A stretch of DNA of 6,541 nt, from the NCBI GenBank assembly GCA_020860985.1, contig JAJBTG010000272.1:1-6541 (forward strand), given 5' to 3'. The stretch comes from Oscillospiraceae bacterium. Its GTDB lineage: Bacteria; Bacillota; Clostridia; UBA1381. The position numbers and the translations under genes are program-made. Positions 1-5,108 of this stretch are shown here, piece after piece. The notes beneath the pieces were generated by a model. That model was given only the letters and a program-made list of their open reading frames with translations, was not told the DNA's origin and ran no database searches. The stretch's first letter is position 1; each line of letters starts with the position of its first letter.

Positions 1-31
1 TTATATAATAGTATTTAACATATGTATTTAT

Positions 32-60
32 TTGAAGCCGAGCTTATCAAATTTTATACA
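32..60 (+). promoter_or_regulatory. possible sigma-A promoter for the hlyD-like/yggS/sepF/ylmH/divIVA operon
   Basis: A TTGAAG box at 32-37 and a TATACA box at 55-60 are separated by 17 bases, a standard sigma-A layout. The -10 box matches consensus at four of six positions, so this is only a moderate candidate. It would start a transcript near position 67 and leave a leader of about 100 bases before the first gene. A second TATAAT-like string at 4-9 has no visible -35 because the window begins there. Confidence 0.35.
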
Positions 61-100
61 GTAACATGATTTATACGTCTTAATTCATAGCTGAATCGGG

Positions 101-160
101 ACGTTTCCGCCCACTTTGGCGGTGTATATAACGTAGGGGATTTGCCCCTTATTGAAGGGA
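101..160 (+). promoter_or_regulatory. structured 5' leader with alternative hairpins reaching the ribosome binding site
   Basis: This untranslated stretch contains three local helices. CCGCC at 107-111 pairs with GGCGG at 118-122, and flanking ACGTT (101-105) can pair with AACGT (130-134) around it. AGGGG (135-139) pairs with CCCCT (145-149). CCCTT (146-150) can instead pair with AAGGG (155-159), which is the Shine-Dalgarno of the next gene. The last two helices share bases and exclude each other, so the leader could open or close the ribosome binding site. I do not recognise a known riboswitch class. The pairings are seen directly; a regulatory role is inferred. Confidence 0.35.
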
Positions 161-168
161 ATACCGAC

Positions 169-1347
169 ATGAAAAAATTTTTTGCTATTGTATTCTTTAT
201 AGCGGTCGCGGCGGCGCTGGGATACGGAATTAAATATGTAATGACGCCCGTTGATACCATCGAAGCTGTAGTTACGGACGAGGAAAAGAGCATAAGCGCC
301 GAGGGACTTATCGTTCGTGAGGAGCACGTATATTACGCGGGCAGCGACGGAATCGTTTATAATAATGCGACGGAGGGTTCGCGCGTGGCGAAGGATTCGC
401 TTATAAGCACGATTTACGGCGGAAGCGTGGACAAGGATCTCTTGAAAGAGCTTTACAATATAGATAAAAAAATCGAAAAGGAAACCGAAAAGAGTGAATC
501 ATACGCCTCCGATTACCTTTCGGTTGAAAACGAAATCGCCACGCGAATCTCGGAAATAATAACCGCCGCGAGTGAGAATGATATTTCATCGATAGTGCAG
601 TACAAGGACGACATAAACAGTCTGCGGCGCGGAGAAGATATAACCCGCACGGACAAGGTAAGCGAGCTTACAAGCCAAAAGGAGGAAATAGAGCGCAGCA
701 TAGGCTCGAATAAATCCGAAATCTATACCGATATTTCCGGCATTTTTACAACATACCTTGATGGGCTTGAAAATGAGCTTACCCCCGATGCTGTGGAATC
801 GTATACGGCGGATTACATACAGTCCGTAAACCCCGGAAACCGCGAGGATAAGTCCTCGTCAACCGTTCAGGCGGGCGATCCCGTATGTAAAATCGTGAAC
901 AATCATGTATGGTACATTCTGCTGCCGGTTGAATCCTCGCGCCTTTCGGGTATCGAGGAGAACACCTCGATCCAGGTTAGATTTAAAAATATGGCGAATG
1001 AAAAGCTAAAGGCTACCATAAGCTATATCGGCGACAGCGACGAGAACGGAATGTCGGTGGTTCTTGTAAAATGTCCGACCTATTTTGAGAACGCGTTCTC
1101 ATACCGCGAGGCGGATGTTGATTTGATATTTGAGGATTACACCGGCTACAAGGTTCCGATACAGGCAATATATACGGACGAGGACGGCAATTACAGCGTA
1201 ATCGGAGAGATAGGCAAGACAAAATACACCTGTGAATGCGAAATACTTTATACGGATATGGAGAAATCCTTTGTAATAATTGAATCCACGGATGACGCGG
1301 AGAATAAGCTGTCGCGTATGGAAAGGATTGTAATAGGAGAGAGATAG
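169..1347 (+). CDS. membrane-anchored HlyD/membrane-fusion-like protein
   Basis: Encodes a protein of 392 residues. Residues 4-21 form one N-terminal hydrophobic segment after MKK, an uncleaved signal anchor leaving the rest outside the membrane. Residues about 40-82 look like half of a lipoyl/barrel-sandwich domain (GLIVREE, then GIVY and EGSRV). Residues about 88-185 are charged and helical, probably a hairpin coiled coil. From about 231 the second barrel half (VQAGDPVCKIV) and a beta-rich C-terminal region follow. This order is that of HlyD/RND adaptor proteins, and similar genes sit before yggS-sepF in Clostridia, where they are usually annotated as HlyD-family. No transporter partner is present in the window, so substrate and function are unknown; the setting suggests an envelope or division role. 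The ATG at 169 is preferred over the in-frame TTG at 142 because AAGGGA (155-160) lies 8 bases ahead and the signal anchor begins there. First gene of the operon. Confidence 0.75.
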   Translation: MKKFFAIVFFIAVAAALGYGIKYVMTPVDTIEAVVTDEEKSISAEGLIVREEHVYYAGSDGIVYNNATEGSRVAKDSLISTIYGGSVDKDLLKELYNIDKKIEKETEKSESYASDYLSVENEIATRISEIITAASENDISSIVQYKDDINSLRRGEDITRTDKVSELTSQKEEIERSIGSNKSEIYTDISGIFTTYLDGLENELTPDAVESYTADYIQSVNPGNREDKSSSTVQAGDPVCKIVNNHVWYILLPVESSRLSGIEENTSIQVRFKNMANEKLKATISYIGDSDENGMSVVLVKCPTYFENAFSYREADVDLIFEDYTGYKVPIQAIYTDEDGNYSVIGEIGKTKYTCECEILYTDMEKSFVIIESTDDAENKLSRMERIVIGER

Positions 1348-1350
1348 GAG
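1346..1350 (+). promoter_or_regulatory. ribosome binding site deciding the yggS start
   Basis: AGGAG overlaps the stop codon of the upstream gene and directly touches the TTG at 1351, which is too close for initiation there. It lies 9 bases before the TTG at 1360, so that codon is favoured. Another AGGAG at 1335-1339 could serve 1351 with a long 11-base gap. Confidence 0.5.
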
Positions 1351-1359
1351 TTGAGCGCT

Positions 1360-2055
1360 TTGAACATAGCGGAAAATCTGAAAGAGGTTGAAAAAAGAAT
1401 AACGGCGGCGGCTGAAAGAAGCGGCAGGCGGCGCGATGATATAACGCTTGTAGCCGTTACGAAAACGCATCCCGCGGAAATGATGAACGAGGCAATCGAC
1501 CTCGGCGTTACCGATATAGGCGAAAACAAGCCGCAGGAGGTGCGCGATAAATATGAATATGTTAAACCGGTAAAGTGGCACCTCATCGGGCATCTGCAAA
1601 CGAATAAGGTAAAATATATAATCGATAAGGTATGTCTTATTCATTCGGTGGACTCCGTAAAGCTTATGGACGAGATTGAACGTCAGGCGATGAAGCATGA
1701 TTTGATAATGGATATTTTGATTCAGGTAAATATATCCGGTGAGGAAACAAAGTCGGGAATCAGACCGGAGGAGCTTGATACATTGCTTGAACACGCCGGC
1801 GCGCTTAACCATGTGCGAGTAACGGGACTTATGACAATTGCACCAAAAACCGACAATCCGAACGAAAATATTTTACATTTTGATAACATGAGAAAACTTT
1901 TTGTTGACAGAAGTCGAATTATATGCGATAATATTAGTATGCAATATCTGTCTATGGGTATGAGCGGCGATTATGAAACGGCTATCGAGCATGGCGCTAA
2001 TATGGTCAGAGTCGGCAGTGCCGTTTTCGGCGCGCGCGATTATTCAAAGATGTAG
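1360..2055 (+). CDS. yggS: YggS/PLPBP family pyridoxal phosphate homeostasis protein
   Basis: A protein of 231 residues, the normal length for the family. It is a single TIM-barrel-like domain that binds pyridoxal 5'-phosphate without known catalysis and helps balance vitamin B6 and amino/keto acid pools in the cytosol. The PLP-binding lysine is in VAVTKTHP (Lys35). Other family blocks are GENKPQE, WHLIGHLQTNK, IHSVDS, QVNISGEETKSG, GLMTIAP and, near the end, LSMGMSGDYETAIEHGAN followed by VRVGSAVFG, which forms the phosphate-binding region. The start is TTG. I chose 1360 because AGGAG lies 9 bases ahead; 1351 would add three residues. The gene is 12 bases after the HlyD-like gene and 15 before sepF, so it is co-transcribed. 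YggS next to sepF is common in Gram-positive bacteria (B. subtilis ylmE), but the reason for the link to division is not established. Confidence 0.95.
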   Translation: MNIAENLKEVEKRITAAAERSGRRRDDITLVAVTKTHPAEMMNEAIDLGVTDIGENKPQEVRDKYEYVKPVKWHLIGHLQTNKVKYIIDKVCLIHSVDSVKLMDEIERQAMKHDLIMDILIQVNISGEETKSGIRPEELDTLLEHAGALNHVRVTGLMTIAPKTDNPNENILHFDNMRKLFVDRSRIICDNISMQYLSMGMSGDYETAIEHGANMVRVGSAVFGARDYSKM

Positions 2056-2070
2056 AAAGGAATATCTGAG

Positions 2071-2523
2071 ATGAGCTTTTTAAATACGGTTAAAAACTTT
2101 ATCGGCTTGGAAACCGATGAATATTATGACGACGAATATTATGATGAGGATGATGTGGAGGAAGAGGACAGCGCCCCGAGAGCTTCGACGCATACCTTCC
2201 CCAGACGTACATCATCTAAGGTTGTACCGCTTAATTCTGTAAATCAGTCAAGAGTAAGAATAATAAAGCCCGAAAATTTCGATGCTTCAACCAAGGTTGC
2301 CGACGAGGTAAAGGGCGGCAGAATGGTTATTTTTGATGTCGGTATGCTTGACGCGGACGAGGCGCGCCGCATAGTTGATTTTGTTGCCGGAGCTGTTTAC
2401 GGAGTTAGCGGCAATATAAGACGCGTAAGCGGCGGCATATTCGTTGCGGCGCCGAGAAATATCGACATTACCGGCGACAATATCAAGGAACAGGCAAGGA
2501 ACAGCTTTGACTGGGCAATGTAA
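2071..2523 (+). CDS. sepF: SepF, cell division protein anchoring FtsZ to the membrane
   Basis: A protein of 150 residues, close to the usual SepF length. Residues 1-13 (MSFLNTVKNFIGL) can form the amphipathic helix that binds the membrane. Residues about 15-60 are a poorly conserved linker, very acidic and rich in Asp, Glu and Tyr, then basic and Ser/Thr rich. The SepF core spans about 61-133: RVRIIKPENF, GGRMVIFDVGMLD, and GAVYGVSG leading to IFVAAP. In B. subtilis this core polymerises into rings and binds the FtsZ C-terminus, helping assemble the division septum. An AAAGGAA Shine-Dalgarno ends about 9 bases before the ATG. The stop overlaps the start of ylmH by 17 bases, which suggests translational coupling. 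The yggT gene, often next in this cluster, is absent. Confidence 0.95.
   Translation: MSFLNTVKNFIGLETDEYYDDEYYDEDDVEEEDSAPRASTHTFPRRTSSKVVPLNSVNQSRVRIIKPENFDASTKVADEVKGGRMVIFDVGMLDADEARRIVDFVAGAVYGVSGNIRRVSGGIFVAAPRNIDITGDNIKEQARNSFDWAM
2496..2500 (+). promoter_or_regulatory. ribosome binding site inside sepF deciding the ylmH start
   Basis: AAGGA lies within the last codons of sepF, 6 bases before an in-frame TTG at 2507. It supports a ylmH start inside sepF. A rival GAAGG at 2536-2540 lies 8 bases before a TTG at 2549, but that start would remove the conserved first helix of the protein. Confidence 0.5.
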
Positions 2524-3259
2524 AATTCTTCTGGCGAAGGTATCGGATTTGTTTTTGCTGTGTGATAAATATGCAAAGCCGCGCTTTTCCCGATTTCTTG
2601 ACGGAGGGGAAATTGCCGATATAACGGATAATATGTCTTTCCCGTATGGCTATAATGTCATGCTGTGGGGAGGATATGAGGACTGCGAGCGGAAAATCCT
2701 CGGTGTTTTTCCCGAATGGGAGGAAGCGGAGCAGGATAAGTTTCCGCTGTCGGTTATAAAATTCACCTCCAATTTTTCAAAAAAGCTATCCCACCGAGAT
2801 TATCTCGGAACGATTATGTCGCTGGGTATAGACCGAGCGCAAACAGGGGATATTCTGATTGAGGAAAATGGCGCATATGCTTTTGTATACAGCGATATAG
2901 CGGAATATATTTGCGGAAATATCAGTAAAATTTCCAATATAGGGGTTAAAGCCGAGATTCTCGGCGGCGGGGATATAGATATTCCCCCAAGAAAATATGT
3001 GATTTTTGAAACCACCTGCGCGTCGCTTCGGCTTGACGCGGTTATAGCGGGTGCGCTTAAAATGTCGCGGAATGAAAGTACGCGCCTCATAAGCGCGGGA
3101 AAGGTTAAATTGAATTACCGCGACGCGGTTCATTTATCGCGGAACGTAAAGGAAGGCGATTTAATTTCGGTTCGCGGACACGGGCGGTTTTTTCTTGAGG
3201 AAGCGGGAAGTGAAACGCGAAGCGGCAGACTTCATATAACTGTGAAATTCAGCGCTTAA
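2507..3259 (+). CDS. ylmH: YlmH family S4-domain RNA-binding protein
   Basis: With a TTG start at 2507 the protein has 250 residues, matching the family length of about 250-260. The N-terminal part runs MTGQCKILLAKVSDLF then FSRFLD, and resembles YlmH proteins where a leucine-rich helix precedes a T/S-x-FL-D motif. Further family blocks are VMLWGGYEDCERKILGVFP (residues 51-69) and LSHRDYLGTIMSLGIDR (94-110). An S4 RNA-binding domain occupies about 173-232, with SLRLDAVIAGAL, SAGKVKLNY and VKEGDLISVRG. YlmH belongs to the division cluster and has been linked in B. subtilis to rescue of stalled ribosomal subunits, acting on peptidyl-tRNA-bound large subunits. The gene overlaps sepF by 17 bases in another frame, so translation is likely coupled. 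An alternative start at 2549 gives 236 residues but cuts the N-terminal helix. Confidence 0.9.
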   Translation: MTGQCKILLAKVSDLFLLCDKYAKPRFSRFLDGGEIADITDNMSFPYGYNVMLWGGYEDCERKILGVFPEWEEAEQDKFPLSVIKFTSNFSKKLSHRDYLGTIMSLGIDRAQTGDILIEENGAYAFVYSDIAEYICGNISKISNIGVKAEILGGGDIDIPPRKYVIFETTCASLRLDAVIAGALKMSRNESTRLISAGKVKLNYRDAVHLSRNVKEGDLISVRGHGRFFLEEAGSETRSGRLHITVKFSA

Positions 3260-3292
3260 CCGAATGCGCTGTGAAAAAAAGGAGGCGGCGGT

Positions 3293-3733
3293 ATGATAAG
3301 ACCTATAGATATTCAGAACAAGGAATTTTCAAAAAAAATTAAAGGCTATGATTGTGATGAGGTCGATGATTTTTTGGATGCGATAATTCAGGATTATGAA
3401 ACTCTGGGCAAGGAAAATCAGGCGTTGAAGGATCGCCTTGCACTCATGACAAAAACGATTGAGCATTATAAACAGCTTGAAGAAACCATGCAGAAGTCGC
3501 TTGAGGTTGCAAGACAGTCAGCGGACGATATAAGGAACAACACGAATATCGAGGCTCAGACGATAATCAGTAAAGCAAAGCTTGACGCGGCGCGTCTGTC
3601 GAAGCAGATTGACGAGGAGCATATAAGGAAGCATCAGGAAATGCTCAACGTAAAGAGCGAGGTTGAGCAATATAAGCTTCAGGTCAAGTCGCTTTGCAGC
3701 AATATGATAAAGATGATGGATAACATAGATTAA
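3293..3733 (+). CDS. divIVA: DivIVA family cell-pole/septum coiled-coil protein
   Basis: A protein of 146 residues. The N-terminal DivIVA domain covers about 1-50, with [20 protein letters not shown] followed by VDDFLD; by alignment Ile16-Lys17 correspond to B. subtilis Phe17-Arg18, the pair that inserts into curved membrane. Most of the rest, about 30-138, is predicted coiled coil rich in Glu, Lys, Gln and Ala, used for dimerisation and higher assembly. It probably localises to division sites and poles and recruits other proteins there. The ATG is preceded by a strong AAAGGAGG with a 7-base gap, stronger than other sites in the operon, so this last gene may be translated most. It lies 33 bases after ylmH and is followed by a terminator. 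It is slightly shorter than B. subtilis DivIVA (164 residues), mainly at the C-terminus. Confidence 0.93.
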   Translation: MIRPIDIQNKEFSKKIKGYDCDEVDDFLDAIIQDYETLGKENQALKDRLALMTKTIEHYKQLEETMQKSLEVARQSADDIRNNTNIEAQTIISKAKLDAARLSKQIDEEHIRKHQEMLNVKSEVEQYKLQVKSLCSNMIKMMDNID

Positions 3734-3758
3734 ATCAGTATGAAATAATTTTAAGTGT

Positions 3759-3805
3759 AAAAACTCTTGAAACCAAGCGATAAGCTTGATTTTCAAGAGT
3801 TTTTT
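3759..3805. terminator. bidirectional intrinsic terminator between convergent operons
   Basis: Fourteen bases at 3759-3772 (AAAAACTCTTGAAA) are perfectly complementary to 3791-3804, followed by one more T. The enclosed stretch forms a second helix, CAAGC (3774-3778) with GCTTG (3784-3788), with a five-base loop. The T-run at 3800-3805 terminates plus-strand transcripts from divIVA, and the A-run at 3759-3763 becomes a U-run for minus-strand transcripts from the GNAT gene. It sits between the two gene ends. Confidence 0.9.
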
Positions 3806-3839
3806 GTATGCTTCGTATCCTGTCCGCGGTTTTACATTA

Positions 3840-4388
3840 TCAGACAAGGGTGCAGTAGTGCGGAATGATGTCCTCATATTCGCCGTTTTTCAAAAGGAAG
3901 CCGCCCGGAATAGTACCGAGCTGAACAAATCCCAATTTTTTATACAGCCTTAATGCGCGCTCGTTGGTGCTGACAACGGCGTTAAACTGCAAGATTCTGA
4001 ATCCGAGAGATTTTGCGGTTTCCTTACAGTGCGTTACAAGCATCTCGCCTATATGCTGTCCGCGCAAATCCGATTTTACTGCATAGCTTGCGTTGCATAT
4101 ATGTCCGCAGCGTCCGACATTGTTCGGATGCAGTATGTACAATCCGACAATCTCGTTGTCCCTTTCTGCTACTCCGGTAAATGACTGCGACATAAAAAAT
4201 TCATTGCCGCTGTGCGTATTAAGCTCCTCCGTTTGAGGGAACGCAACGCCCTCTACGACTATCTCGTTCCAGATTTTAATCGCCTGTTCCGCGTCAGATT
4301 TTGTATATTGCCTTATCTTTATCTTTTTTCTCCCAAAGAAATAGGGCGGAACATCCGTCCGCCCTGTATTTTTCTGATTAGTCGGCAT
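3840..4388 (-). CDS. GNAT family N-acetyltransferase
   Basis: A single GNAT acetyltransferase domain that would transfer an acetyl group from acetyl-CoA to an unknown amine. With the ATG at 4388 the product is 182 residues, of which 1-22 look unlike the family. The domain starts about residue 23 ([14 protein letters not shown]), with [13 protein letters not shown] (40-52), [16 protein letters not shown] (82-97) and motif [17 protein letters not shown] (102-117), where RGQHIG is the acetyl-CoA pyrophosphate loop. [20 protein letters not shown] (133-152) and GF form motif B. The ATG at 4388 lies inside rpmA and has no Shine-Dalgarno. The family-like start would be codon 23, an ATA at 4322-4320, with GGGAG 7 bases before it, giving 160 residues. 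No in-frame ATG, GTG or TTG lies between. The first ATG after it (4193) would delete the first third of the domain. The family is certain; the start is not. The gene ends just before the shared terminator. Confidence 0.85.
   Translation of the reverse strand: MPTNQKNTGRTDVPPYFFGRKKIKIRQYTKSDAEQAIKIWNEIVVEGVAFPQTEELNTHSGNEFFMSQSFTGVAERDNEIVGLYILHPNNVGRCGHICNASYAVKSDLRGQHIGEMLVTHCKETAKSLGFRILQFNAVVSTNERALRLYKKLGFVQLGTIPGGFLLKNGEYEDIIPHYCTLV
4330..4334 (-). promoter_or_regulatory. ribosome binding site in front of an ATA codon of the GNAT gene
   Basis: GGGAG on the minus strand is followed by a 7-base spacer (AAAAAAG) and then ATA at 4322-4320, exactly where GNAT relatives normally have their initiator methionine. 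The spacing is ideal for initiation, so either ATA is used as a weak start or an ancestral ATG has changed by one base. Confidence 0.4.
4335..4365 (-). terminator. probable rpmA terminator or attenuator hairpin
   Basis: On the minus strand AGGGCGGA (4365-4358) pairs perfectly with TCCGCCCT (4350-4343) around a seven-base loop. The following bases, ATTTCTTT, are U-rich but interrupted, so termination is probably partial. It begins 12 bases after the rpmA stop and precedes the GNAT domain, so it would reduce GNAT expression from the ribosomal protein promoter. Confidence 0.6.
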
Positions 4389-4632
4389 AAACACTGCACT
4401 GTGTCTTATCTCTGCCTTTTCTCTCGAACTTAACCTTGCCGTCAACAAGAGCGAACAATGTATCATCGCTGCCGATACCTACATTGGTACCCGGATGAAT
4501 TTTGGTTCCTCTCTGTCTTACAAGAATGTTGCCCGCTAATACAAACTGACCGTCTGCACGCTTAGCGCCAAGTCTTTTGGACTCGCTGTCACGGCCGTTC
4601 TTTGTACTACCCATACCTTTTTTATGAGCCAT
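4378..4632 (-). CDS. rpmA: 50S ribosomal protein L27 (bL27), short form without cleavable leader
   Basis: An 84-residue bL27. The N-terminus [20 protein letters not shown] reaches the peptidyl transferase centre in the ribosome; [20 protein letters not shown] and [20 protein letters not shown] follow. Many Firmicutes make L27 with an extra N-terminal peptide ending in a LQFFA-like motif, which the cysteine protease Prp cuts off. That extension is absent here: the codon directly before this ATG is TAA, so no in-frame extension is possible. GAGGTG lies 6 bases before the ATG. The gene follows rplU by 22 bases and shares its promoter. obg, a frequent downstream neighbour in Firmicutes, is absent; a GNAT gene is found instead. 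Confidence 0.98.
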   Translation of the reverse strand: MAHKKGMGSTKNGRDSESKRLGAKRADGQFVLAGNILVRQRGTKIHPGTNVGIGSDDTLFALVDGKVKFERKGRDKTQCSVYAD

Positions 4633-4654
4633 TTAAAACACCTCGCTATCTTAA

Positions 4655-4966
4655 TTATGCGTTAATCTTTGTAATTTCGATTTTTGTGTAGGGCTGTCTG
4701 TGACCCTGCTTTTTACGCTCGTTCTTCTTTCTCTTCATCTTGAAAACGTAAATCTTTTTCGACTTGCCGTTCTTAAGAACCTTTGCCTCAACAGTCGCAC
4801 CCGCTACTGTCGGAGCGCCTACGGTTACGTTATCGCCCTCACCGGCTAAAAGTATCTGATCGAAAGTTACCGCCGAGCCTTCTTCGGCTTCAAGCTTCTC
4901 TACGAAAAGAACATCGCCTTCCGATACCTTATACTGCTTTCCGCCTGTTACGATTACTGCGTACAT
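4655..4966 (-). CDS. rplU: 50S ribosomal protein L21 (bL21)
   Basis: A 103-residue bL21 of normal length. The N-terminus [20 protein letters not shown] and the C-terminal basic segment ([20 protein letters not shown], residues 76-95) are clear family signatures; the latter binds 23S rRNA. The protein sits in the large ribosomal subunit. GAGGAGGTG ends a few bases before the ATG and is a very strong Shine-Dalgarno that can be paired in the leader. The gene has its own consensus promoter and is followed immediately by rpmA. The small prp (ysxB) gene normally found between rplU and rpmA in Firmicutes is missing, as there are only 22 bases. Confidence 0.98.
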   Translation of the reverse strand: MYAVIVTGGKQYKVSEGDVLFVEKLEAEEGSAVTFDQILLAGEGDNVTVGAPTVAGATVEAKVLKNGKSKKIYVFKMKRKKNERKKQGHRQPYTKIEITKINA

Positions 4967-4971
4967 AAAAA

Positions 4972-5052
4972 CACCTCCTCTTATATTTATGAGGACACGC
5001 TGTCGTGGGTTTCGCGGTATACGCGAATTGAAAACCCATTCAATGCGGTCAC
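4972..5052 (-). promoter_or_regulatory. structured rplU leader, probably a ribosomal protein L21 leader
   Basis: The rplU transcript would begin near 5052. A long hairpin at 5038-5006 pairs TGGGTTT with AAACCCA, encloses CGCG pairing with CGCG, and has a six-base bulge. GACA/TGTC at 5004-4994 forms a small hairpin. TCCTC (4995-4991) can pair with GAGGA (4980-4976), hiding the Shine-Dalgarno. The last two helices share two bases and cannot both form fully. L21 leaders are known autoregulatory elements in Firmicutes, but I cannot confirm a match to that model by eye. Confidence 0.55.
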
Positions 5053-5058
5053 TATATC

Positions 5059-5087
5059 ATTATAGCAAACCCGCCATAATTTGTCAA
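5059..5087 (-). promoter_or_regulatory. strong sigma-A promoter of rplU-rpmA
   Basis: On the minus strand a perfect TTGACA (5087-5082) and a perfect TATAAT (5064-5059) are separated by 17 bases. A TG one base before the -10 box gives an extended -10, and an A-run at 5098-5090 lies just upstream, like an UP element. This is the best promoter in the window and fits high ribosomal protein demand. Confidence 0.92.
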
Positions 5088-5108
5088 GCTTTTTTTTTCG
5101 ATGTTTTT

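Noticed and set aside
142..168. Upstream TTG start for the HlyD-like gene
   Set aside because: It would put nine unrelated residues before a typical MKK signal anchor and has no well-spaced ribosome binding site.
54..327. Minus-strand open frames of about 80 codons near the left edge
   Set aside because: They cover the leader and start of the HlyD-like gene, have no convincing Shine-Dalgarno and no family resemblance.
1099..1812. Long open frame of 237 codons on the minus strand
   Set aside because: It lies wholly antisense to the HlyD-like and yggS genes, has no ribosome binding site or recognisable domain, and has unusual composition; it is a shadow of the real genes.
2786..3133. Minus-strand open frames opposite ylmH
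   Set aside because: They are antisense to a clear S4-domain protein and show no initiation signals.
4212..4433. Small plus-strand open frame opposite the GNAT/rpmA junction
   Set aside because: It is antisense to conserved GNAT and L27 coding sequence and crosses the hairpin; no protein signature is visible.
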